DNA of 64,000 nt, from positions 741,521 through 805,520 of the forward strand of contig NZ_JADNRL010000019.1 of the NCBI RefSeq assembly GCF_015595025.1, written 5' to 3'. The notes below the pieces were generated by a model, which worked only from the letters and a program-made list of their open reading frames with translations, was not told the origin of the DNA and did no database searches. Made by a program: the position numbers and the translations under genes. The DNA comes from Halomonas sp. KAO (GTDB taxonomy: Bacteria; Pseudomonadota; Gammaproteobacteria; Pseudomonadales; Halomonadaceae). This document shows positions 1-8,607 of the stretch, piece after piece (position 1 is the first letter of the stretch; each line of letters opens with the position of its first letter).

Positions 1-1593
1 CGACTTCTCCAGCTGGTCGATCAGGGTCCAGACATTGGCCATGCGCCGTTCGGCGATGGTCGGGGCGCTGGCGTTCTGATAGAGCCAGGCCTCGTAATCC
101 ATCTCGTGCAACATGTCGCGAATGGCGGCGATGGCATCGCCGCCATCCATGCGTCGCCGCACGCCGTCGATAAAATGGGTAAACCGCCCCAGACGTTCGA
201 CCGCCCTGACCGGCAGCTGCTCGGCCAGACCCAGCTCATGGCAGGCGGCGAACAGCGAGATGCTCCGCCCATTGGCCTGCCCGTTAGCGTAGTTGGCCAG
301 CTTCTCCAGGGTACCGGGGCCGATCTCGCGGCGCGGCACATTGACGATGCGCAGGAAGGCGTTGTCATCGGCCGGATTGATCAGCAGCCGCAGGTAGGCC
401 ATGGCATCCTTGATCTCGTTGCGCGAGAAGAAGGAGGTGCCCCCGGAGAGCTTGTAGGGAATCTGGTAGTGCTGCAGCTTGAGCTCCAGTAGCCGGGCCT
501 GGAAGTTGCCGCGGTAGAGCACGGCGAAATCCCTCCACTCGGCGCGCTCCTTGATGCGCCGGGTGAGGATCTCGCTGGCCACGCGATCCGCCTCGGCCTC
601 CTCGTGGCGGTTGACCACCACGCGGATCGGCGCGCCCTCGCCCATGTCCGACCACAGGGTCTTCTCGTAGACATGGGGGTTGTTGCTGATCAGGGTGTTG
701 GCGGCGCGCAGGATGGTGCCGGTGGAGCGATAGTTCTGCTCGAGCTTGATGACATCCAGGCGCGGAAAGTCCTCGCCCAGGGTCACCAGGTTCTCGGGGC
801 GTGCCCCACGCCAGGCGTAGATCGACTGATCATCGTCGCCCACCACGGTGAAGGTGGCCCGCTCGGCCATCAGCAGCTTGACCAGCTGGTACTGGCTGAC
901 GTTGGTGTCCTGATACTCATCCACCAGCATGTAGTGAATGCGCTTGCGCCAGCGTGCCAAGGCCTCGGGGTCGTCGCGCAGCAATACCACCGGCAGCAGG
1001 ATCAGGTCGTCGAAGTCCACCGCGTTATAGGCCTTGAGGTGGCGGTTGTAGGCCTCATAGACCCGCGCGGCGAACAGCTCATCCTCATCGGCGGCATGCG
1101 AGAGCGCCTGGCCCGGCAGTATCAGGTCGTTCTTCCACTCGGAGATGCGGTGCTGCACGGCATTGATCTGGTCGGCGTCGACCTGGGCATCCTTGTGCAT
1201 CAGGTCGCGCAGCAGTGCCTTGGCATCCTCGGGGTCGAACAGCGAGAAGCCGGGGCGATAGCCCAGCGCCTTGAGCTCGCGGCGGATGATATTGAGCCCC
1301 AGGGTATGGAAGGTGGAGACGGTCAGCCCGTGCCCCTCCTTGCCCTTGAGCATTGCTCCCACCCGCTCCTTCATCTCCCGGGCGGCCTTGTTGGTGAAGG
1401 TCACCGCGGCAATGCGTCGGGCACTCATGCCGCACACCTGAATCAGGTAGGCGATCTTGGTGGTGATCACGCTGGTCTTGCCGGAACCGGCCCCCGCCAG
1501 CACCAGGCAGGGGCCGTCGATATAGCGCACCGCCTCCTGTTGCCGGGGGTTGAGGCCGGCGAGACGCTGCTGGATGGTCTTGGGAGCACTCAA
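1..1593 (-). CDS. rep: ATP-dependent DNA helicase Rep (3' end outside window)
   Basis: Superfamily 1A 3'-5' DNA helicase that helps forks pass bound proteins. The minus-strand frame is open from 1593 to the window edge (about 531 of roughly 670 expected codons). It shows the Walker A motif AGAGSGKT near residue 35, the motif [14 protein letters not shown], the Walker B segment VDEYQDT, the motif [18 protein letters not shown] and QNYRST, and it follows E. coli Rep more closely than UvrD (for example [11 protein letters not shown] against [11 protein letters not shown]). The likely start is TTG at 1593, four bases inside the end of trmL (TTGA overlap); no in-frame ATG or GTG lies near enough to give the expected N-terminus. 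This suggests translational coupling to trmL. The C-terminal part (motifs V and VI) is not in the window. Confidence 0.93.
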   Translation of the reverse strand, partial: MSAPKTIQQRLAGLNPRQQEAVRYIDGPCLVLAGAGSGKTSVITTKIAYLIQVCGMSARRIAAVTFTNKAAREMKERVGAMLKGKEGHGLTVSTFHTLGLNIIRRELKALGYRPGFSLFDPEDAKALLRDLMHKDAQVDADQINAVQHRISEWKNDLILPGQALSHAADEDELFAARVYEAYNRHLKAYNAVDFDDLILLPVVLLRDDPEALARWRKRIHYMLVDEYQDTNVSQYQLVKLLMAERATFTVVGDDDQSIYAWRGARPENLVTLGEDFPRLDVIKLEQNYRSTGTILRAANTLISNNPHVYEKTLWSDMGEGAPIRVVVNRHEEAEADRVASEILTRRIKERAEWRDFAVLYRGNFQARLLELKLQHYQIPYKLSGGTSFFSRNEIKDAMAYLRLLINPADDNAFLRIVNVPRREIGPGTLEKLANYANGQANGRSISLFAACHELGLAEQLPVRAVERLGRFTHFIDGVRRRMDGGDAIAAIRDMLHEMDYEAWLYQNASAPTIAERRMANVWTLIDQLEKS

Positions 1594-2081
1594 GGGAGAG
1601 GCCTCACGCTGTCTTCCCCTGCCGCGCCGGCGAAGTCCAGTTGCCGCCAGGCTTCATAGACCAGCACCGCACAGGCATTGGAGAGATTGAGACTACGGCT
1701 GTCGGGCCGCATGGGGATGCGCAGCCGCTGGGACTCGGGCAGGGCATCGAGCATCTCCTGGGGCAGGCCACGGGTCTCGGGGCCAAACACCAGGGCATCA
1801 CCTGCCCGGTAGTCGGGCTCATGGTAGCCACGCCGCCCGCGCGTCGATACCGCAAAGACCCGCACCGGCCTGGCGGCCTCGAGGTAGGCCTGCCAGTCAG
1901 GGTGCACGCCTACCGCTGCCCACTCGTGATAATCGAGACCGGCACGGCGCAGGCGCCGGTCATCGAGTTCGAACCCCAGCGGCTCGATCAGGTGCAGGCG
2001 AAAGCCGGTATTGGCGCACAGCCGAATCAGGTTTCCGGTATTGGGGGGTATCTCGGGCTGGAACAGAACGACATCGAGCAT
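1590..2081 (-). CDS. trmL: tRNA (cytidine(34)-2'-O)-methyltransferase TrmL
   Basis: SPOUT-class RNA methyltransferase that 2'-O-methylates the wobble base of leucine tRNAs using S-adenosylmethionine. The 163-residue product is close to the family length (157 in E. coli). It carries the N-terminal motif [17 protein letters not shown] (residues 10-26) and the knotted C-terminal cofactor site with [14 protein letters not shown] near residues 123-136. The stop overlaps the TTG start of rep, so the two are probably co-transcribed. Family assignment is secure; methylation of the exact base is from the family. Confidence 0.95.
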   Translation of the reverse strand: MLDVVLFQPEIPPNTGNLIRLCANTGFRLHLIEPLGFELDDRRLRRAGLDYHEWAAVGVHPDWQAYLEAARPVRVFAVSTRGRRGYHEPDYRAGDALVFGPETRGLPQEMLDALPESQRLRIPMRPDSRSLNLSNACAVLVYEAWRQLDFAGAAGEDSVRPLP

Positions 2082-2113
2082 GATTTATCCGCTGTGGTCC
2101 CGTTGGAACGCAG

Positions 2114-2136
2114 GCGGGCCCCATGATGGGGCCCGC
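2114..2136. terminator. GC-rich hairpin between yfaZ and trmL
   Basis: A perfect 9-bp inverted repeat, GCGGGCCCC at 2114-2122 and GGGGCCCGC at 2128-2136 with a 5-base loop, lies 22 bases past the stop of the YfaZ-type gene. There is no T-tract on either strand, so it is either a weak terminator or an mRNA 3'-end stabiliser. Confidence 0.5.
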
Positions 2137-2158
2137 AATCCTCGCCGCAGGGAGGCCG

Positions 2159-2713
2159 TCAGAAGCGCAGGCGCACGCCGACCTGGGCGCCGCGGTCCAG
2201 GGTCTGACTGCCGCGGTCGTCGTCGAAGTCGGCATCCAGCTGACGCAGCCCGAGGTAGCCATCCACATTGGGAGTAAAGGCGTAGCGGGCACGCAGGCCG
2301 ACCTCATAGCCCTTGTCCAGCTCGCTGGTCGTCACCACACCGGGGGTGTAGAAGCCGTAACCGCCCAGCGAGACCGCCGGCAGATTGGGCAGATAGACGT
2401 AGCCGTAGCCACCGAGACCCAAACCGCCACCTTCTCCGCCCCTGGCATCATAGTGCGTCCAGCGGGCACCGATGCCCACTTCACGACGCGAGGTGTGCTG
2501 GCTGCCCATCAGCTGGGCATGATAGACGGTAGCATCCTTGCGGTAGTCGCTGTCGAGCACGCCACCGCCGAGCTGAACGCCCTCCACGACCTCGCCGGCC
2601 GCCTCGAACTGCACGGCATCCTCGCCCAGATTGAGGTCCAGGCTGGCGGCCTGGGCAGTGCCTGCACCCATCAGCAGCAGGCACGCCAGCAGCGTCTGTC
2701 TCGTTCTCATCAT
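2159..2713 (-). CDS. YfaZ-family outer membrane beta-barrel protein
   Basis: Small outer-membrane protein with an N-terminal signal peptide (hydrophobic stretch LLACLLLMGAG followed by a TAQAAS cleavage region). The rest is alternating short beta strands ending in the aromatic-terminated strand GVRLRF, typical of barrels that need BamA recognition. It fits the YfaZ family, which is of unknown transport role. The open frame extends to 2740, but ATG at 2713 has GGGAAG five bases upstream and gives a normal signal peptide, so I use it (184 residues). An adjacent ATG at 2710 is also possible. It stands as a single gene between trmL and pyrE on the same strand. Confidence 0.8.
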   Translation of the reverse strand: MMRTRQTLLACLLLMGAGTAQAASLDLNLGEDAVQFEAAGEVVEGVQLGGGVLDSDYRKDATVYHAQLMGSQHTSRREVGIGARWTHYDARGGEGGGLGLGGYGYVYLPNLPAVSLGGYGFYTPGVVTTSELDKGYEVGLRARYAFTPNVDGYLGLRQLDADFDDDRGSQTLDRGAQVGVRLRF

Positions 2714-2780
2714 GCTCTTCCCGTTCTCTGCCGTCGGCATATCCTGTTTTGGCTCCTGTAGAGCTTAGCGCAATCGGCCG

Positions 2781-3470
2781 TCACGCCACAGCGGAAACAC
2801 CATAGCGCGCACGATAGTCGCGAATGGCCGCGGCATGGCCACGCAGTGAGTCGCCGGCATGCTCCTCGAGATAGGTCAGCACCATATCCAGCGTCACGAT
2901 ACTGACCACCGGCATGGCGTAGCGTGCCTCCACTTCCTGGATGGCGCTCAGCCCTTCGCCTTCGACCTCATCACTACCGCGCTCCTGGCGGTCCAGGGCG
3001 ATCACCACCCCGGCGGCACGGGCCCCGGCGCCCTCGATCAGCGTCATGACCTCACGGATGGCGGTGCCGGCGGTGATCACGTCGTCGATGATCAGGATAT
3101 CACCGGCCAGTTCGGCACCGACGATGGTGCCTCCTTCGCCGTGGGCCTTGGCCTCCTTGCGATTGAAGGCGTAGGGCAGGTCGCGGTCATGCTGGTCGGC
3201 CAGCGCCACGGCGGTGGCGGCGGCCAGGGGGATGCCCTTGTAGGCGGGACCGAAGAGCACGTCGAACCGCGGGGCACGCTCGGCGATCGCGTGGGCGTAG
3301 AAGCGACCCAGGCGGGCCAGGGCGGCGCCGCTGCGGAAGAGGCCGGCGTTGAAGAAGTAGGGACTGACACGACCGGACTTGAGGGTGAACTCGCCGAAGC
3401 GCAACACGCCCTGCTCGATGGCAAATTCGATGAACTCACGCTGGTAGGGCTGCAGGTGCTGATCCGCCAC
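2781..3470 (-). CDS. pyrE: Orotate phosphoribosyltransferase
   Basis: Catalyses orotate plus PRPP to orotidine 5'-phosphate in de novo pyrimidine synthesis. The product contains the family N-terminus [10 protein letters not shown], the [13 protein letters not shown] loop with catalytic lysine and histidine, and the PRPP-binding motif [13 protein letters not shown]. The frame is open to an ATG at 3512, but GTG at 3470 follows an AGGAGG box (3475-3480) and gives 229 residues, aligned with E. coli PyrE a few residues upstream of PYQR; I prefer it. It is divergent from the crc-like gene, the same arrangement as pyrE/crc in Pseudomonas aeruginosa. Confidence 0.95.
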   Translation of the reverse strand: MADQHLQPYQREFIEFAIEQGVLRFGEFTLKSGRVSPYFFNAGLFRSGAALARLGRFYAHAIAERAPRFDVLFGPAYKGIPLAAATAVALADQHDRDLPYAFNRKEAKAHGEGGTIVGAELAGDILIIDDVITAGTAIREVMTLIEGAGARAAGVVIALDRQERGSDEVEGEGLSAIQEVEARYAMPVVSIVTLDMVLTYLEEHAGDSLRGHAAAIRDYRARYGVSAVA

Positions 3471-3561
3471 GGGGCCTCCTATCACATTTATTGGCCTTGG
3501 CCATTTACCCATACGTCGAAACGTCGGGTATCATACACGCGCGACGGAAAAGGGACCACGT

Positions 3562-4329
3562 ATGAAAATTGCAACCATCAACGTCAACGGCATCCGCGAA
3601 GCGGTCGGTCGCGGGTTTCTCGACTGGCTGGCCAATCAGGACGCCGATGTCGTCTGCGTTCAGAACCTCAAGGCCAAGAGCTTCGAGCTGGATGACAGCA
3701 TCCTCTATCCGGAAGGCTACGAGGGCTACTTCCTCGACGCCGAGCAGGACGGCTTCTCCGGGGTCGGGCTCTACTGCCGCAAGATTCCCAAGGCGATCAT
3801 GTACGGACTGGGCTTTCCCCAGTGCGACCATGAGGCACGCTTCCTGCAGGCCGACTATGACCGTTTCAGCATCGCCAGTTTTTTGATGCCCGACGGCAGC
3901 GACCCGGCCGCCAAGCAGACCTTCATGGCACAGTATCAGGAGTACCTCAGCAAGATGGCTCGCAAGCGCCGCGAGTACATCATCTGTGGCACCTGGCACA
4001 TCGCCCACAAGACCATCGACCTGGAGAACTGGGCCGATAACCAGGGCACGCCCGGCTTTACCCCCGAGGAGCGTGCCTGGATGGATCAGGTGTTCGGCCC
4101 CACCGGCTTTATCGACACCTTCCGTGAGATCAACCGTGACGCCGGTGAGTACACCTGGTGGCCCAAGCCCGACCAGGAGGTGCCGCGCTCTCGCCAGGAG
4201 GGCTGGCGTATCGACTATCAGGTGGTGGGGCCCAACTTCCGCCGCCATGTGGTGGACGCCTGGATCGACTACGACGCCACCTTCTCGGAGTACGCGCCGC
4301 TGATCGTCGAGTACGACCTGCCGCTCTAG
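3562..4329 (+). CDS. crc: Crc-like catabolite repression control protein (exonuclease III fold)
   Basis: 255 residues with the exonuclease III/endonuclease-exonuclease-phosphatase fold. Several catalytic positions are changed: the metal-binding Glu of LQET is Asn35 in VCVQNLKA, the GDxN catalytic Asp/Asn motif reads CGTWH (143-146), and the terminal SDHxP reads SEYAP (242-246). RIDYQ (216-220) is kept. These losses and the GTWHIAHKTIDLENW block resemble Pseudomonas Crc, the Hfq partner in translational catabolite repression, more than an active nuclease. The context pyrE-crc-rph-yicC also matches. A TATCAT -10-like box lies at 3529-3534. Role as Crc in this organism is inferred; many annotations would call it exodeoxyribonuclease III. 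Confidence 0.85.
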   Translation: MKIATINVNGIREAVGRGFLDWLANQDADVVCVQNLKAKSFELDDSILYPEGYEGYFLDAEQDGFSGVGLYCRKIPKAIMYGLGFPQCDHEARFLQADYDRFSIASFLMPDGSDPAAKQTFMAQYQEYLSKMARKRREYIICGTWHIAHKTIDLENWADNQGTPGFTPEERAWMDQVFGPTGFIDTFREINRDAGEYTWWPKPDQEVPRSRQEGWRIDYQVVGPNFRRHVVDAWIDYDATFSEYAPLIVEYDLPL

Positions 4330-4365
4330 GCGCCTCCCTCCGTCGCCGTTCCGGTCTGTCGGAAC

Positions 4366-4399
4366 GCAGAGTGCCGGCCAGTGATGGCCGGCACTCTGC
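4366..4399. terminator. Convergent terminator hairpin between crc and rph
   Basis: Perfect 15-bp inverted repeat (4366-4380 with 4385-4399), loop GTGA, midway between the convergent stops of crc and rph. It lacks a long T-tract; it probably acts for both strands. Confidence 0.75.
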
Positions 4400-4420
4400 A
4401 TTAGCAGGAGGCCTGCAGGA

Positions 4421-5158
4421 TCAGCGCGGAATACCCAGCGACTCACGCTGGTGGTCGAACAGCTGCACGCCGGCATTCTCGGCCAGCTCGAGCATGGCAT
4501 TGAGCTCGGCGCGACTGAAGCTGTCCTTCTCGGCGGTGCCCTGCACCTCGATCAGGCTGCCCCCTTCGGTCATCACCACATTCATGTCGGTATCGGCACC
4601 GCTATCCTCGGGGTAGTCCAGGTCCACCACCGGCACGCCCTTGAAGATGCCCACCGACACCGAGCTGACCAGCTGCTTGAAGGGGTCTCCCTTGATCAGC
4701 TTGTTGCGTTGCAGGTAACGAATCGCATCCACCAGCGCCACGCAGCCGCCGGTGATGGAAGCGGTACGCGTGCCGCCATCGGCCTGGATCACGTCGCAGT
4801 CCACGGTGATGGTGAATTCGCCCAGCTTCTTGAGGTTGACCGCGGCACGCAGAGAACGGCCGATCAGCCGCTGGATCTCCAGGGTGCGGCCACCCTGCTT
4901 GCCGCGGGTCGCCTCGCGTCCACCGCGGGTATGGGTGGCCCGGGGCAGCATGCCGTACTCGGCGGTGACCCAGCCCTGACCCTTGCCGCGCAGCCAGCGC
5001 GGCACGCCGGGCTCGACGCTGGCGTTGCACAGCACCTTGGTATCGCCGAACTCCACCAGCACCGAGCCCTCGGCATGACGGGTGTAGTCGCGGGTCAGGC
5101 GGATCTCGCGGGGCTGCTCGGGCGCGCGCCCGCTGGGGCGTCGAAAGTCGTTGGCCAT
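4421..5158 (-). CDS. rph: Ribonuclease PH
   Basis: Phosphate-dependent 3'-5' exoribonuclease that trims tRNA and rRNA 3' ends. The 245-residue product has the typical start RPSGRAPEQ, the phosphate-site region [14 protein letters not shown], the [12 protein letters not shown] motif and the DTDMNVVMT region, all characteristic of a full-length enzyme (238 in E. coli, where the K-12 gene is frameshifted; this copy is intact). ATG at 5158 has GAGG five bases upstream. It is divergent from yicC and converges with crc. Confidence 0.96.
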   Translation of the reverse strand: MANDFRRPSGRAPEQPREIRLTRDYTRHAEGSVLVEFGDTKVLCNASVEPGVPRWLRGKGQGWVTAEYGMLPRATHTRGGREATRGKQGGRTLEIQRLIGRSLRAAVNLKKLGEFTITVDCDVIQADGGTRTASITGGCVALVDAIRYLQRNKLIKGDPFKQLVSSVSVGIFKGVPVVDLDYPEDSGADTDMNVVMTEGGSLIEVQGTAEKDSFSRAELNAMLELAENAGVQLFDHQRESLGIPR

Positions 5159-5329
5159 GATACCTCGTGATCGATAGGGGTTGAGGAGACGTTGAGTTGT
5201 TTCGGCTGGCCGACATTCTACACGCTTGGCCCGACGCTGCCGGCGAATCGGTTACACTGCGGCCTGTTCACGAGGCATGACCCGCTCTTCTCACCCCTCA
5301 TCTCACACCAGTCACCCCGGGAGCCCACC

Positions 5330-6193
5330 ATGGTGCACAGCATGACCGCCTTCGCCCGTCAGGAGCACACCGCCGCCTGGGGCAGCCTGCAGCTCGAATT
5401 GCGTTCGGTGAACCAGCGCTATCTCGAACCCCACTTCCGCCTGCCGGAGAGCCTTCGCGACCTGGAGCCCGCCTTCCGCGATGCGCTGCGTGCCCGCCTG
5501 GCGCGGGGCAAGATCGAAGTCAGCCTGCGCTTCGAGGCCGCCGGAGACGGCGCCGGACTCGCCGTCAACCCGGCGCGGCTCGCCGAGCTCGGCCGCGCCC
5601 TGGGCGAGGTGCGCCAGGTGGTGACGGAGGCCACCCCGCCCGACGCCCTGGCCCTGCTCGACTACCCCGGTGTGCTGGAGAACCGCGGCCCCGATCCCGA
5701 AACGGTCAAGAGCGCCGCCCTGGCACTGTTCGAGCGCGCCCTCGTCGACCTGCTCGCCGGCCGCGCCCGGGAGGGGGGGAAGCTCGCCGAGCTGATCCGC
5801 GAACGGCTCGCCTGCATCGAAACCCAGGTGACCGAGGTGCGTGGCCTGATGCCACGGATCCTCGAGCGCCAGCGTGCCCAGCTGCTCGAGCGCCTGGAGA
5901 CGGTAATGGCCGAGCTCGACCCCCAGCGGCTGGAGGCGGAGCTTACCCTGCTGGCCCAGAAGGCCGACGTCGACGAGGAGCTCGATCGTCTGGTGACCCA
6001 TGTCGCCGAGGTGAAGCGCCAGCTCGACCAGAAGGGCCCGGTGGGCCGGCGCCTCGACTTCCTGATGCAGGAGCTCAACCGCGAGGCCAATACCCTGTCA
6101 TCGAAGTCGGTGGTGGCCAGTACCACCCGCTGCGCAGTGGAGCTCAAGGTGCTGATCGAGCAGATCCGCGAGCAGGTGCAGAACATCGAATAG
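5330..6193 (+). CDS. yicC: YicC family endoribonuclease
   Basis: 287 residues, the same length as E. coli YicC, with the family N-terminus SMTAFAR, RSVNQRYLEPHFRLPE and the C-terminal domain ending KVLIEQIREQVQNIE. The family has been shown to be an endoribonuclease acting on small RNAs. The open frame begins at 5192, but ATG at 5330 gives the N-terminus seen throughout the family and has GGAG upstream (5319-5322). It is divergent from rph, a very common pairing. Confidence 0.94.
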   Translation: MVHSMTAFARQEHTAAWGSLQLELRSVNQRYLEPHFRLPESLRDLEPAFRDALRARLARGKIEVSLRFEAAGDGAGLAVNPARLAELGRALGEVRQVVTEATPPDALALLDYPGVLENRGPDPETVKSAALALFERALVDLLAGRAREGGKLAELIRERLACIETQVTEVRGLMPRILERQRAQLLERLETVMAELDPQRLEAELTLLAQKADVDEELDRLVTHVAEVKRQLDQKGPVGRRLDFLMQELNREANTLSSKSVVASTTRCAVELKVLIEQIREQVQNIE

Positions 6194-6250
6194 GCAAGAC
6201 CTGCCCCCCTGCCACCCAGTGGGGGCCGCCCTACCTCTCATGGAGACATC

Positions 6251-7441
6251 ATGTCCGTATCTTCACCCGCCGCGGCTCGCCATCCGCGCCTGGCGGAACT
6301 CGCCCTGGCGCTGGGGGGCTTTGGCATCGGCACCAGCGAGTTCGTGATCATGGGCCTGATGGAGCGGGTCGCCACCAACCTCGAGGTGGCCACCGCCGAC
6401 GTCGGCTACGCCATCTCCGCCTACGCCCTGGGCGTAGTGGTGGGCGCGCCGCTGATCTCGGCACTGGCCGCGCGCGTGCCTCGCCGCGCCCTGCTGATCA
6501 TCCTGATGCTGGTGTTCGCCCTGGGCAACGTGGCCAGTGCCCTGACCACCACCTTCTGGCCCTTCGTCGCCCTGCGCTTCGTCGCCGGACTGCCCCACGG
6601 CGCCTTCTTTGGCGTGGCCGCGCTGGTCGCGGCGGCGGCGGTACCCGTGGATCAACGCGCTCGCGCCATCGGCCGGGTGATGCTGGGGCTGAGCGTCGCC
6701 ATCGTGATTGGCGCCCCCCTGGCCACCTGGGCCGGCCAGTGGCTGGGGTGGCGCTTCGCCTTCCACGCCGTGGGCGGTGTGGCCCTGGCCACCATGCTGA
6801 TGATTCGGCTGTTCGTTCCGGTCCAGCCCGGCGATCGTAACGCGAGTCCACGCCGCGAGCTCGGCGCCCTGGTCAGTCAGCGGGTCCTCGCTACCCTGGC
6901 CATCGCCGCCATCGGCTTCGGCGGGATGTTCGCGGTATTCAGCTACGTGGTGCCGACCCTGCGCGATCAGGCGGGCATGCCCGAAGCCCTGGGCCCCTGG
7001 GTGCTGGCCATCTTCGGCATTGGCGGCATCATCGGCAACCTGGTCGGTGCCAGGCTTGCCGACCGTCACCCCGTCGGCGCAATCCCCTGCATCCTGCTGT
7101 GGAGCCTGACGATACAGCTGGGGTTTTATATCGCCGCCAATCACCTGGTGACGGGGCTGCTGTTCGTTGGCCTGGTGGGGACCGGCATCGCCCTGGGGCC
7201 GGCGCTGCAGTCGCGGCTGATGGATGTGGCCGGTGAGGCACAGACCATGGCCGCCTCCATGAATCACGCCGCCTTCAACGGCGCCAACGCCCTCGGCGCC
7301 TGGCTGGGCGGCATCACCGTCAAGACCGGCGCCGCCTGGTCGGCCACCGGGCTGGTGGGTGCCGGCCTGGCCTTGGGCGGCCTGATGATCTTCGTCCTGG
7401 GGCGCCAGCTCGAGCGGCGGCGTCCCGCCCCCTCCGGCTAG
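6251..7441 (+). CDS. MFS transporter, AraJ/PbuE-like drug:H+ antiporter-1 family
   Basis: 396-residue integral membrane protein with about 12 hydrophobic segments. It has GTSEFVIMGLM in TM1, typical of the AraJ/PbuE/YdhP exporters, and an RFVAGLPHGAFFG motif in TM4. These exporters move sugars, purines or drugs; the substrate cannot be read from sequence. ATG at 6251 is preceded by a GGAG box (6242-6245). It sits between yicC and gmk and is not part of the syntenic core set, so it may be a lineage-specific insertion. The stop codon lies inside the perfect palindrome TCCGGCTAGCCGGA (7433-7446). Confidence 0.85.
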   Translation: MSVSSPAAARHPRLAELALALGGFGIGTSEFVIMGLMERVATNLEVATADVGYAISAYALGVVVGAPLISALAARVPRRALLIILMLVFALGNVASALTTTFWPFVALRFVAGLPHGAFFGVAALVAAAAVPVDQRARAIGRVMLGLSVAIVIGAPLATWAGQWLGWRFAFHAVGGVALATMLMIRLFVPVQPGDRNASPRRELGALVSQRVLATLAIAAIGFGGMFAVFSYVVPTLRDQAGMPEALGPWVLAIFGIGGIIGNLVGARLADRHPVGAIPCILLWSLTIQLGFYIAANHLVTGLLFVGLVGTGIALGPALQSRLMDVAGEAQTMAASMNHAAFNGANALGAWLGGITVKTGAAWSATGLVGAGLALGGLMIFVLGRQLERRRPAPSG

Positions 7442-8149
<708 letters not shown>

Positions 8150-8284
8150 AGGCCGCGTCTGTGGCGCTTGTCAGCGCTGCCGGGCGTCGAGTAACCTATT
8201 GGGTCTACCCATAGCGGACACCCGTCCACGCGCCCACCGCGTGTTTGATGTCGGGGGTCCCGTCAGCTCTTCAGGAAGGCACCC

Positions 8285-8542
8285 ATGGCGCGAGTCACAG
8301 TCGAAGATTGTCTGGAAAACGTCGAAAACCGCTTCAAGCTGGTGATGATCTCCACCCACCGCGCTCGCCAGCTGGCCCGCGGCTCCCGCGACGCCCAGCT
8401 GCCGTGGGACAACGACAAGCCCACCGTCATGGCCCTGCGCGAGATCGCCGCCGGCCTGGTCGACTCCAGTGTGCTCGACGAGCCTATCGAGGCCTTGGTG
8501 CGTCCGCCCCAGCCACAGTACGGTAGCTTCACCGAGGAGTGA
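8285..8542 (+). CDS. rpoZ: RNA polymerase omega subunit
   Basis: 85-residue omega subunit, which assists folding of beta' and forms one ppGpp-binding site of RNA polymerase. The conserved N-terminus MARVTVEDC and [19 protein letters not shown] with [10 protein letters not shown] are all present. AGGAAGG sits just upstream of the ATG (8272-8278). It lies upstream of spoT, the usual gammaproteobacterial order. Confidence 0.97.
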   Translation: MARVTVEDCLENVENRFKLVMISTHRARQLARGSRDAQLPWDNDKPTVMALREIAAGLVDSSVLDEPIEALVRPPQPQYGSFTEE

Positions 8543-8548
8543 TCCCCG

Positions 8549-8566
8549 ACGGCGCCACGGCGCCGT
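8549..8566 (+). promoter_or_regulatory. Hairpin between rpoZ and spoT
   Basis: ACGGCGCC (8549-8556) and GGCGCCGT (8559-8566) form an 8-bp stem with a two-base gap, then a pyrimidine-rich run. It may be a partial terminator or processing stem that lowers spoT output relative to rpoZ. The function is inferred. Confidence 0.45.
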
Positions 8567-8607
8567 CCTCCCCTTTCGGACACTCACCCAGGAGTCAGGC
8601 GCGCCGC

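Noticed and set aside
8200-8211. TGGGT-CT-ACCCA dyad before rpoZ
   Set aside because: The short two-base loop makes a hairpin unlikely and no promoter alignment supports an operator.
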